From: Actinomycetota bacterium | Lineage (GTDB): Bacteria > Actinomycetota > Actinomycetes > Actinomycetales > Microbacteriaceae | Direction: 5' to 3' | DNA: 5,374 nucleotides | NCBI GenBank assembly: GCA_009927245.1 | Contig: RFNI01000120.1 | Span: 1-5,374, forward strand | Translations under genes and position numbers: made by a program | Shown: positions 1-5,374 of the stretch, piece after piece | How the letters are laid out: every line of letters begins with the position of its first letter | How positions within the stretch are numbered: the stretch's first letter is position 1 | The notes under the pieces: model-generated | What the model saw: only the letters and a program-made list of their open reading frames with translations | Databases searched by the model: none | What the model was told of the DNA's origin: nothing

Positions 1-1340
1 GATTAGGTCCTTGGTGAACACGTCTCCTTGAATTAGGTAGTCGTGATCTGCCTCTAGAGCCTTTAGAACTTCTTCTAGAGAACCTGGAACCTGCGGGATG
101 TTCTTTGCTTCCTCTGGAGGTAGCTCGTATAGGTCCTTGTCTACTGGAGCGTGTGGCTCGATTCTGTTCTTGATACCGTCAAGACCAGCCATCAACATTG
201 CAGCAAATGCAAGGTACGCGTTACCAGAAGCATCTGGTGCACGGAACTCAATACGCTTTGCTTTCGGGTTGGTCCAGTCATTGGGATACGAATAGCTGCT
301 GAACGGTTACCAGCTGAGTAAACAAGGTTTACTGGAGCTTCGAAACCTGGAACTAGACGGTGGTAGCTGTTAACGGTTGGGTTGGTGAATGCAAGCAAGC
401 TTGGAGCGTGCTTTAGTAGACCACCAATGTACCAACGAGCTAGATCTGATAGACCGCCGTAGCCGTTCTCGTCATAGAACAATGGCTTGCCATCTTTCCA
501 TAGTGACTGGTGAACGTGCATACCTGAACCGTTGTCACCGAATAGTGGCTTAGGCATGAAGGTTGCGGTCTTGTTGTAGTTGAAAGCTGTGTTCTTAACG
601 ATGTACTTGAATTTCATAACATCATCAGCAGACTTCAATAGAGTGTCGAATCTGTAGTTGATCTCACACTGACCAGCAGTACCAACTTCGTGGTGGCTGC
701 GCTCAACTGAAAGGCCAGCCTTCTCAAGGTTCAGCACGATCTCGTCGCGGATGTCAGCTAGGTGGTCAACTGGAGAAACTGGGAAGTATCCACCCTTGTA
801 AGGTGTCTTGTTTCCTAGGTTACGGCCACCATCTGATTCAACTTCACGAGCTGAGTTCCAGGTACCTTCGATTGAATCTACGAAGTGGTAAGAAGTGTTT
901 GCCTTAGTCTCGTAGCGAACCTCATCGAAGATGAAGAATTCTGCTTCTGGAGCGAAGAATGCTGTGTCAGCAATACCGGTTGAAGCAAGGTAAGCCTCAG
1001 CCTTCTTGGCAACCTGACGTGGGTCACGGCCGTAGATCTCACCGTTACGTGGGTTGTAGATGTCGAAGTTGATGACAAGGGTCTTCTCAACACGGAATGT
1101 GTCTAGGTAAGCAGTAGTCACATCAGGGATTAGCTGCATGTCTGACTCGTGGATTGAAGCAAAGCCTCTAATCGATGATGCGTCGAATAGCTGACCGTTT
1201 ACGAAGAAGTCTTCGTCAATCTGGCTAACTGGGAGGTTGAAGTGTTGTTGAACACCAGGTAGGTCAGTAAAACGAACATCAAGGAACTTTACGTCTTCAT
1301 CCTTAATGAATTTGATGACCTCGGATGCTGATTTAAACAT
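1..1340 (-). CDS. glnA: Glutamine synthetase, type I (GSI-beta); frameshifted here, 3' end beyond window
   Basis: GlnA makes glutamine from glutamate, ammonia and ATP as a cytoplasmic dodecamer. Residues 1-356 read without interruption from the ATG at 1340. They include the Asp-loop DASSIRG (52-58), metal-ligand glutamates in APEAEFFIFD (E132, E134), HEVGTAGQCE (E218, E226), the ATP-site stretch from K264 with GSGMHVHQS (H275), and NRSAAIRIP (345-353). After Gly356 one base is missing. The next frame continues perfectly from 270 to base 1 with NPKAKRIEFRAPDASGN, which holds the substrate-binding Glu and Arg, then KDLYELPPEE, whose Tyr (codon 127-129) matches the adenylylation site of GSI-beta enzymes. 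About 447 of an expected 474 or so residues are visible. Read literally, the protein ends after 382 residues with a nonsense tail stopping at 192. The start is supported by GAAGGG 8 nt upstream. Identity is certain; whether the break is real is not. Confidence 0.96.
271..275 (-). other. glnA: One-base deletion (frameshift) in glnA
   Basis: On the minus strand the reading goes ATG ACT GGA (Met-Thr-Gly, 281-273), then only two bases, CC (272-271), then AAC CCG AAA (Asn-Pro-Lys, 270-262). Type I glutamine synthetases usually have TGSNPKAKR here, so one base of a Ser or Pro codon is missing. All 90 downstream codons are intact and conserved, with no further lesion. That pattern suits a sequencing or assembly error, or a very recent mutation, better than an old pseudogene. 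Confidence 0.9.
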
Positions 1341-1348
1341 AGGGAGAG

Positions 1349-1354
1349 CCCTTC
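1349..1354 (-). promoter_or_regulatory. Ribosome binding site of glnA
   Basis: The minus strand reads GAAGGG followed by 8 nt and the ATG at 1340. This purine block fixes the glnA start. The next upstream ATG (1380-1378) is out of frame, since 40 nt separate the two. Confidence 0.7.
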
Positions 1355-1367
1355 AAGGTTGTGGGAT

Positions 1368-1389
1368 TTGAGCGATCCATTACGCTCAA
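1368..1389. repeat. Perfect 7-bp inverted repeat upstream of glnA
   Basis: TTGAGCG at 1368-1374 and CGCTCAA at 1383-1389 are exact reverse complements around an 8-base centre. The repeat ends 27 bp before the glnA start codon. In RNA from either strand it would form a 7-bp hairpin with an 8-nt loop. There is no T-run after it, so it does not look like an intrinsic terminator. It could be an operator or a leader hairpin just upstream of the ribosome binding site. The function is inferred only from position. Confidence 0.5.
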
Positions 1390-1451
1390 GACCACTTTAC
1401 CTGTTGAATTGGGCCTAATGGCTCAAAACTATGTTTCAGGAATGTAAAAAG

Positions 1452-2159
1452 TTATTGGATTCGCTTAGATGGTCTCATCTTGGTGGGGTCAATACCCTTA
1501 GGGATGGGTAATCCACCTCTGGAGTCCATTGCTGCAAGACGGTTCTGGACGGCTCTAATCTCGTTCTTGGTGAGAGTTCTCTTTAGCTTCGTTACTTTCT
1601 TGTGAAGCGTGGCTAGAGGGACACCCTGGCCGTCTTCAGAACTAAAGAAGGTGTGAACTGTGACACCTGAGGCAACACGTTGAACCTTGCGGCGCTCATC
1701 CTCAAGGAGTTGCTGAGTGCTGTTCTTGATTCCCTCGCCAAGCAATACAACTCCAGCAGGACCAACGATGCGAAAAACCATGTCTCTGGTTCGAGCATTA
1801 ACGGCAACTGGCTGGTTAGTGCCCTTGTAGACGCGACGGGTGAGAGTTCCCACTGTAAGGCTGATTCTTCCCGGTTCGTTTGCATACTTTGTGAAAATGG
1901 CTGTATTGGCTCTTCTAGTAAGAGTTAGCAGCGCACTGAGGTAGCCGGTAACTATTCCTAGAACAACCCAGATGACAATACCTAGGAATGCTCCTGCAGA
2001 AATGAACACACCTAGGACAGTGATGATTACAAATGCAGTGACACCAATGAAGATCGCGAGTGGAACTGCCTTAGGGTCTACGCCTTTCAGGAATCTAATC
2101 TGCTCGCCGAACTGAGCAAACATTCCTGAACTTTTCTTGGGTTTCTTCTCTTTAGCCAT
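1452..2159 (-). CDS. DUF4191 family integral membrane protein (Rv2219-like)
   Basis: This 235-residue protein of unknown function matches the actinobacterial DUF4191 family in length, architecture and position. The Lys-rich N-terminus (MAKEKKPKK) is probably cytoplasmic. Two adjacent hydrophobic segments at about 31-53 and 56-79 form a membrane hairpin, followed by a basic TRR. A roughly 155-residue C-terminal part (81-235) contains VGPAGVVLLGEG (132-143), which looks like the core of a soluble domain, and a Lys/Arg-rich tail. The hairpin topology puts both ends in the cytoplasm. The start lies 10 bp after the lipA stop, so it is almost certainly cotranscribed with lipB and lipA. The upstream TAGG, 9 nt from the ATG, is a weak ribosome site that overlaps the lipA stop codon. 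Conserved linkage with lipoate genes suggests, but does not show, a role near lipoylation or glnA. The family call is from memory of sequence and synteny. Confidence 0.85.
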   Translation of the reverse strand: MAKEKKPKKSSGMFAQFGEQIRFLKGVDPKAVPLAIFIGVTAFVIITVLGVFISAGAFLGIVIWVVLGIVTGYLSALLTLTRRANTAIFTKYANEPGRISLTVGTLTRRVYKGTNQPVAVNARTRDMVFRIVGPAGVVLLGEGIKNSTQQLLEDERRKVQRVASGVTVHTFFSSEDGQGVPLATLHKKVTKLKRTLTKNEIRAVQNRLAAMDSRGGLPIPKGIDPTKMRPSKRIQ

Positions 2160-2169
2160 GGGTTTAAGC

Positions 2170-3168
2170 CTAGTTCACTGCTTGGCTGAAACCGTCGCGG
2201 ATAGCAGCTTCGGCTAAGTGAGATAGATGCTCAGGAATTACATCGCCACGCTTCATCATCGACTGGGCCCAAAGGCGACCAGCTCGGTAACTGCTTCTAA
2301 CCAGTGGTCCACTTAGCACACCTAGGAAGCCGATTCCCTCAGCTATTTCTTTGAGTTCGACGAACTCTTGAGGCTTTACCCAACGAGTTACTGGGTGATG
2401 CTTCAAGCTTGGACGTAGGTACTGAGTGATCGTAATGATGTCTGTTCCAGCATCGTAAAGATCGTGGAGTGCTTGGACAACTTCTTCAATCTCTTCACCC
2501 ATGCCTAGGATGAGATTACTTTTAGTAACCATTCCGGCATTTCTACCCTGAGTGATTACATCAAGTGATCTCTCGTAGGTGAAAGCAGGTCTAATCTGCT
2601 TGAAGATTCTAGGAACAGTCTCAACGTTGTGTGCATAAACCTCAGGCTTAGCATCGAAGATCTTCTGAAGTAGTTCTGGCTTTCCAGAGAAGTCAGGAAT
2701 AAGAATTTCAACACCGGTGCCAGGGGACTGCTTGTGAATCTGTCTAATGGTTTCCGCATATAACCATGAGCCCTCATCAGGGAGGTCATCTCTGGCAACA
2801 CCTGTAACTGTTGCGTAGCGCAACTCCATTTGCTTTACAGATGCTCCGACTCTTCTTGGTTCATCGGGGTCTAGGTTTGCAGGCTTTCCAGTGTCAATTT
2901 GGCAGAAGTCGCAGCGTCGTGTGCACTGAGCTCCACCGATCAGAAAAGTCGCTTCGCGATCTTCCCAACATTCGAAGATGTTTGGGCAACCAGCTTCCTG
3001 ACATACGGTGTGAAGACCTTCCGTCTTTACAAGAGTGTGAAGCGCCTGGTACTCAGGGCCCATTTTTGCTTTGGTTTTGATCCACTCTGGCTTGCGTTCA
3101 ATCGGCACTTCAGCGTTACGTGCCTCGACGCGAAGCATTCGCTTGGGCGCATTAGGCTCTTGAGTCAA
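2170..3168 (-). CDS. lipA: Lipoyl synthase, radical SAM (LipA), TTG start
   Basis: LipA inserts two sulfur atoms at C6 and C8 of octanoyl groups already bound to lipoyl domains, using two 4Fe-4S clusters and S-adenosylmethionine. The 332 residues carry the auxiliary cluster motif CX4CX5C (C56, C61, C67, within VCQEAGCPNIFEC), the radical SAM motif CX3CX2C (C82, C86, C89) and the C-terminal RSSY (291-294), whose serine ligates the auxiliary cluster in characterised LipA. The N-terminal RVEARNAEVPIERKP is typical of actinobacterial LipA. The start is TTG at 3168, directly after the lipB TAG. AGGT lies 6 nt upstream, and the resulting N-terminus has about the length I recall for mycobacterial LipA. 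An alternative ATG at codon 11 (3138) would cut into the usual N-terminus and has a weaker ribosome site. The gene is intact and looks functional. Confidence 0.97.
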   Translation of the reverse strand: MTQEPNAPKRMLRVEARNAEVPIERKPEWIKTKAKMGPEYQALHTLVKTEGLHTVCQEAGCPNIFECWEDREATFLIGGAQCTRRCDFCQIDTGKPANLDPDEPRRVGASVKQMELRYATVTGVARDDLPDEGSWLYAETIRQIHKQSPGTGVEILIPDFSGKPELLQKIFDAKPEVYAHNVETVPRIFKQIRPAFTYERSLDVITQGRNAGMVTKSNLILGMGEEIEEVVQALHDLYDAGTDIITITQYLRPSLKHHPVTRWVKPQEFVELKEIAEGIGFLGVLSGPLVRSSYRAGRLWAQSMMKRGDVIPEHLSHLAEAAIRDGFSQAVN

Positions 3169-3795
3169 CTACTTACCTATCTCAATCAGTCGTCGCTGGA
3201 TAACTTCCGCTGCCATTTCTGGAGTGATGTTTTGCTGAAGCAACTCACTTATCGTACTCGTTGCTGCGTCCTTGATGCCGCAGGCAATTATGGTTTCGTA
3301 AGGATTCAAAGAGTTATTGCAGTTCAATGCGAAGCCATGCATTGTTACTTTCTCAGCAACTCTGATGCCAATCGCTGCAATCTTCACATGGGTATCTCCA
3401 ACAGGTGCCCAAACACCAGATCGGCCTTCAACTCTCTCGGTTTTGAGACCAAATTCAGCAATGCTGTCTATTAGCACTTGCTCTAGCCAACGAACATAAC
3501 CAACAACATCGATTGGATCTGGGAGCTTCATGATCGGATACCCCACTAGCTGACCTGGTCCATGCCAGGTGATCTTGCCCCCGCGGTCAACATCGATTAC
3601 AGGCGTTCCATCCTCGGGACGTTCTTCATCTTCAGTTCTCTTGCCTGCTGTGTATACAGAATCATGTTCTAGGAGTAAGACTGTGTCTTCTCTAGCACCA
3701 GAGACCACATCAGCGTGGACTGCTCGTTGAAGCTCCCAAGCCTGAAGATAGTCAACATAATTCGGTGACAAACCAACTACTTCGAATGCGGGCAT
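3169..3795 (-). CDS. lipB: Octanoyl-ACP:protein N-octanoyltransferase (LipB)
   Basis: LipB moves the octanoyl chain from acyl carrier protein to the lipoyl-domain lysine of 2-oxoacid dehydrogenase E2 subunits and GcvH. This is the first step of endogenous lipoate assembly, in the cytoplasm. At 208 residues the length is normal. Visible motifs are LLEHDSVYTAGKR (41-53), the signature RGGKITWHGPGQLVGYPI (71-88), GRSGVW (124-129), VKIAAIG with the probable catalytic Lys138, HGFALN (153-158) and ACGIKD with the probable catalytic Cys172. The Lys-to-Cys spacing of 34 equals that of the K142/C176 dyad in M. tuberculosis LipB. The start is ATG at 3795 with no Shine-Dalgarno element; a -10 hexamer 6 nt upstream suggests a leaderless mRNA. 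It is the first gene of the lipB-lipA-DUF4191 operon and shares a reading frame with lipA. Confidence 0.97.
   Translation of the reverse strand: MPAFEVVGLSPNYVDYLQAWELQRAVHADVVSGAREDTVLLLEHDSVYTAGKRTEDEERPEDGTPVIDVDRGGKITWHGPGQLVGYPIMKLPDPIDVVGYVRWLEQVLIDSIAEFGLKTERVEGRSGVWAPVGDTHVKIAAIGIRVAEKVTMHGFALNCNNSLNPYETIIACGIKDAATSTISELLQQNITPEMAAEVIQRRLIEIGK
3175..3178 (-). promoter_or_regulatory. Ribosome binding site of lipA inside the lipB end
   Basis: The minus strand reads AGGT-AAGTAG-TTG: a short Shine-Dalgarno element inside the last lipB codons, 6 nt before the TTG start of lipA and spanning the lipB stop. This decides between the TTG start and the internal ATG at 3138, and it implies translational coupling of LipB and LipA synthesis. 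Confidence 0.5.
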
Positions 3796-3896
3796 AGCAC
3801 AATTCTAAATCCATCCACAACCGACCAAATCGCAAGTTCATCAACAATGGGAAGATGCGAGAGTCTGGCTAGAGAATCACTATCAAGAATTAGGAA
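3796..3896. promoter_or_regulatory. Divergent intergenic region between lipB and the plus-strand gene
   Basis: These 101 bp must carry the lipB promoter and probably that of the plus-strand gene. Apart from the lipB -10 element I see only a weak plus-strand candidate, AAGAAT at 3885-3890, 6 nt before the ATG at 3897, without a matching -35. No inverted repeat of note is visible. Confidence 0.35.
3802..3807 (-). promoter_or_regulatory. Probable -10 element of a leaderless lipB promoter
   Basis: The minus strand reads TAGAAT-TGTGCT-ATG. TAGAAT matches the TANNNT pattern and differs from TATAAT at one position. Only 6 nt separate it from the lipB ATG, so transcription would begin at or next to the start codon. 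Leaderless mRNAs of this type are common in Actinobacteria. No strong -35 is visible; the best is TTGGTC at 3828-3823 with a short 15-nt spacer. The lack of a ribosome binding site at lipB fits this reading. Confidence 0.5.
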
Positions 3897-4568
3897 ATGC
3901 TTCGTTCTAACCCGCCTAGCCTTCGGAACTTTGCTGTTCTGAAGTTGGAGCGTCGAAATGCCTTAGGCAGGTTCTACTCAGTGAGGGACAGGAGACTGAA
4001 TGCTCCGCAACAAACACTCTTCGTACCTAGCAGATTGAGAGCATGGCCTAGACACCTCGCCCAGCTCAGTAACTTAGATTCGACACCGGTAAGGCTAAGA
4101 GACGGGAGAGTTGCGCTCTTGATCGGTTCAAACTTTAACATGACGAGCGTCCAGTCGGCTCTTAAGTCAGCCAAGCAAATCAGGGTCACCTTTGACGCAA
4201 TATCTGGTTTTCAACATGGCACCATCAAACGTAGAAGGCCATTACTAATCGGAACCATCTGTTCTGGTTTGGTCTGCTTGCTGTTCATTCCGCAAACATT
4301 TGCAACTCCCGAGGTGGGGACAAAGCAAGTTGTCGTCAAAGTTGAACCCAAAAGATATATCTGCTCGACATCGCCAAAGGCAGGGGAGCGAGTTGAATTA
4401 CTCGTAAACAGAAAAGCGGAGGTGAACGGAATCAAGTACCGGATTGAAAGCAGAACTCAGCTAGGTGGCTTAGCGCAACTTACCTTGTTTCGAGCTTGCG
4501 ACAAATCCAAATGGAAAGTAGCAGTTTGGAAGACCGGGAACGGCTACCAAATTGAGTCAATCGGTTAG
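3897..4568 (+). CDS. Unrecognised single-pass membrane or secreted protein
   Basis: I do not recognise this 223-residue protein. It is the only plus-strand gene in the window and is free of stops over its full length. It has an Arg-rich N-terminal half (about 1-110) with no clear domain, a basic KRRR (111-114), one hydrophobic segment at about 115-133 and then QTFA-T (133-137), which resembles a signal-peptidase site. An outer domain of about 85 residues follows, Lys-rich, with C156 and C201 able to form a disulfide and a predicted strand-rich end (KWKVAVWKTGNGYQIESI). No lipobox is present. The start is uncertain: AGG lies only 2 nt from the ATG at 3897, and a tag stop directly precedes it (3891-3893). 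GTG at codon 29 or ATG at codon 82 would also keep the membrane segment. Arg codons are mostly AGA and AGG. It sits where mycobacteria have a minus-strand gene between the E2 gene and lipB. Confidence 0.65.
   Translation: MLRSNPPSLRNFAVLKLERRNALGRFYSVRDRRLNAPQQTLFVPSRLRAWPRHLAQLSNLDSTPVRLRDGRVALLIGSNFNMTSVQSALKSAKQIRVTFDAISGFQHGTIKRRRPLLIGTICSGLVCLLFIPQTFATPEVGTKQVVVKVEPKRYICSTSPKAGERVELLVNRKAEVNGIKYRIESRTQLGGLAQLTLFRACDKSKWKVAVWKTGNGYQIESIG
4565..4568. other. Overlapping stop codons of convergent genes
   Basis: The four bases TTAG hold both stops: TAG of the plus-strand gene (4566-4568) and TAA of the E2 gene on the minus strand (4567-4565). There is no space between the genes, so any terminator for one must lie inside the coding region of the other. 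I saw no hairpin with a T-run around the junction. Confidence 0.9.
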
Positions 4569-5374
4569 ATGCCGAAGTTTCCTAGGAAGTCTGCACTTTC
4601 AAGACGGTTCTTGACATCAACCAGGAAGCGGCTTGCGTCTGCACCATCGATGATTCTGTGATCGTAAGACAAAGCTAAGTAGACCATGCTTCTTATTGCA
4701 ATGCTGTCCTGGCCGTGTTCATCTGTCACAACAACCGGACGTTTTGCAACTACACCTGTACCGAGGATTGCTGCCTGAGGTAGGAAGACAACTGGAGTAT
4801 CGAACAAGGCACCACGAGAACCGGTGTTTGTGAGAGTGAAAGTTCCACCTGAAAGCTCATCTGGCTTTAGCTTGTTTTCACGAGTTCTTGCAGCAAGATC
4901 TGCAATCTGAGATGCGATGTTAGCAAGAGATAGTGAAGCTGCATCACGAATAACTGGAGTTAGCAAACCACGCGCAGTATCAACAGCGAAGCTGATGTTT
5001 TCTGATGGGTGGTAAACAATGCTCTCGCCGTCAACGCTTGAGTTGATCTTTGGGTGAGCACGAAGTGCTTCAGCAGCAGCAAGGAAGAAGAAAGGCATGA
5101 AGTTCAACTTGACGCCAGTCTTAGCTGTGAATTCTGCTTGCTTAGCAGCTCTTAGGTGAGCAATAGCAGTGACATCAACTTCAACAACTGTTGTCAACTG
5201 TGCTGTTGAAACCATTGAAGCAACTGCACGCTCTGCAAGAACCTTGCGAAGGCGAGACATAGGTTCAACGGTTCCACGTAGCGCTGATTCAGCAACAGGT
5301 GCTGCAGCAACAGGAGCACTTGATCGGTTGCTTGCAGCAGCAAGCACATCTTCACGACGGATACGTCCACCAAC
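4565..5374 (-). CDS. sucB: Dihydrolipoamide acyltransferase E2 component (SucB/DlaT), 5' part beyond window
   Basis: E2 is the core of the pyruvate and/or 2-oxoglutarate dehydrogenase complexes and passes acyl groups from its lipoyl arm to CoA. The frame is open to the right edge, so the GTG at 5347 is an internal valine, not a start. The 269 visible residues begin with VGGRIRREDVL, the end of the E1/E3-binding domain. An Ala/Pro/Ser linker follows, then the catalytic domain with EPMSRLRKVLAERA, FTLTNTGSRGALFDTP, PQAAILGTG and the active-site motif DHRIIDG (codons at about 4662-4642). Lipoyl domains, the targets of LipB and LipA, must lie off the window. The C-terminus closely resembles mycobacterial DlaT, which serves the pyruvate complex; which 2-oxoacid complex this one serves cannot be told from this part. 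The TAA stop overlaps the stop of the convergent gene. Confidence 0.95.
   Translation of the reverse strand, partial: VGGRIRREDVLAAASNRSSAPVAAAPVAESALRGTVEPMSRLRKVLAERAVASMVSTAQLTTVVEVDVTAIAHLRAAKQAEFTAKTGVKLNFMPFFFLAAAEALRAHPKINSSVDGESIVYHPSENISFAVDTARGLLTPVIRDAASLSLANIASQIADLAARTRENKLKPDELSGGTFTLTNTGSRGALFDTPVVFLPQAAILGTGVVAKRPVVVTDEHGQDSIAIRSMVYLALSYDHRIIDGADASRFLVDVKNRLESADFLGNFGI

Larger units (their letters stand above)
1341..1451 (-). promoter_or_regulatory. Upstream regulatory region of glnA, with a possible GlnR-like half-site pair
   Basis: This 111-bp gap is the only sizeable break between lipB and glnA, so a separate glnA promoter is likely to lie here. No -35/-10 pair is convincing: TAAAGT at 1399-1394 and TAGTTT at 1431-1426 fit TANNNT but lack a well-spaced -35. 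At 1448-1433 the minus strand reads TTTAC-6 nt-GAAAC, one mismatch from the GTnAC-n6-GAAAC pattern described for the actinobacterial nitrogen regulator GlnR. In sequence this AT-rich such a match could be chance, and I cannot tell whether this organism has GlnR. I see no intrinsic terminator for the upstream operon, so read-through into glnA is also possible. Confidence 0.4.

Noticed and set aside
192..270. The literal C-terminal tail of the 382-residue glnA frame as a genuine alternative end
   Set aside because: The tail has no resemblance to glutamine synthetase, whereas the shifted frame gives the family sequence for 90 codons without a break.
262..281. Programmed ribosomal frameshifting in glnA
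   Set aside because: No slippery heptamer or strong downstream stem is visible, and I know of no precedent in type I glutamine synthetases. A missing base is simpler.
1368..1389. The inverted repeat as an intrinsic terminator
   Set aside because: The stem is only 7 bp with an 8-nt loop, and neither strand has a T-run after it.
2899..3474. A 191-codon open frame on the plus strand across lipA and lipB
   Set aside because: It lies antisense to two intact, highly conserved enzyme genes, crosses their junction, and has no recognisable domain. It is a shadow of the real frames.
4242..4308. Lipobox in the plus-strand protein (cysteines at residues 122 and 127)
   Set aside because: The residues before each cysteine are Ile and Val, not Gly, Ala or Ser, so lipoprotein processing is unlikely.
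5345..5347. GTG at 5347 as the start of the E2 gene
   Set aside because: The frame stays open to the window edge and encodes the conserved end of the peripheral subunit-binding domain upstream of this codon.
1..5374. CRISPR array, tRNA or rRNA gene, insertion sequence, phage or defence genes
   Set aside because: No direct-repeat array, no tRNA-like or rRNA sequence, and no transposase, integrase or nuclease frame was seen on either strand.

Overview
The window looks like core chromosome from an actinobacterium of moderate GC content (about half, judged by eye). The order E2 dihydrolipoamide acyltransferase, lipB, lipA, DUF4191 membrane protein, glnA matches, from memory, the dlaT-lipB-lipA-Rv2219-glnA1 neighbourhood of Mycobacterium tuberculosis. 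LipA, LipB, the DUF4191 protein and the E2 C-terminus all read as actinobacterial. The base composition and LipA N-terminus would suit a small-genome freshwater Microbacteriaceae lineage (Rhodoluna/Aquiluna type). That placement is a guess.

Layout, right to left along the minus strand. At 5374-4565 lies the 3' part of an E2 gene (sucB/dlaT); its lipoyl domain is off the window. At 4568-3897 a single plus-strand gene of unknown function encodes a one-pass membrane or secreted protein. Its stop codon overlaps the E2 stop. At 3896-3796 is a 101-bp divergent intergenic region with a probable leaderless lipB promoter. From 3795 to 1452 runs a tight operon: lipB, lipA (TTG start directly after the lipB TAG stop, same frame) and a DUF4191 membrane protein 10 bp further on. 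At 1451-1341 is a 111-bp regulatory gap with a perfect inverted repeat. From 1340 to the left edge is glnA, type I glutamine synthetase, broken in this sequence by a one-base deletion near 271-275 and running off the window.

Functionally, LipB transfers octanoyl groups onto lipoyl domains, LipA inserts the two sulfurs, and the E2 is one of the proteins that carries the finished cofactor in 2-oxoacid dehydrogenase complexes. GlnA is the ammonium-assimilating enzyme and shares only the neighbourhood. I see no mobile element, CRISPR array, RNA gene or defence system. The points most worth checking are the glnA frameshift, the in-frame lipB-TAG-lipA junction and the unrecognised plus-strand gene. 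I do not see convincing evidence of a new biological system here.
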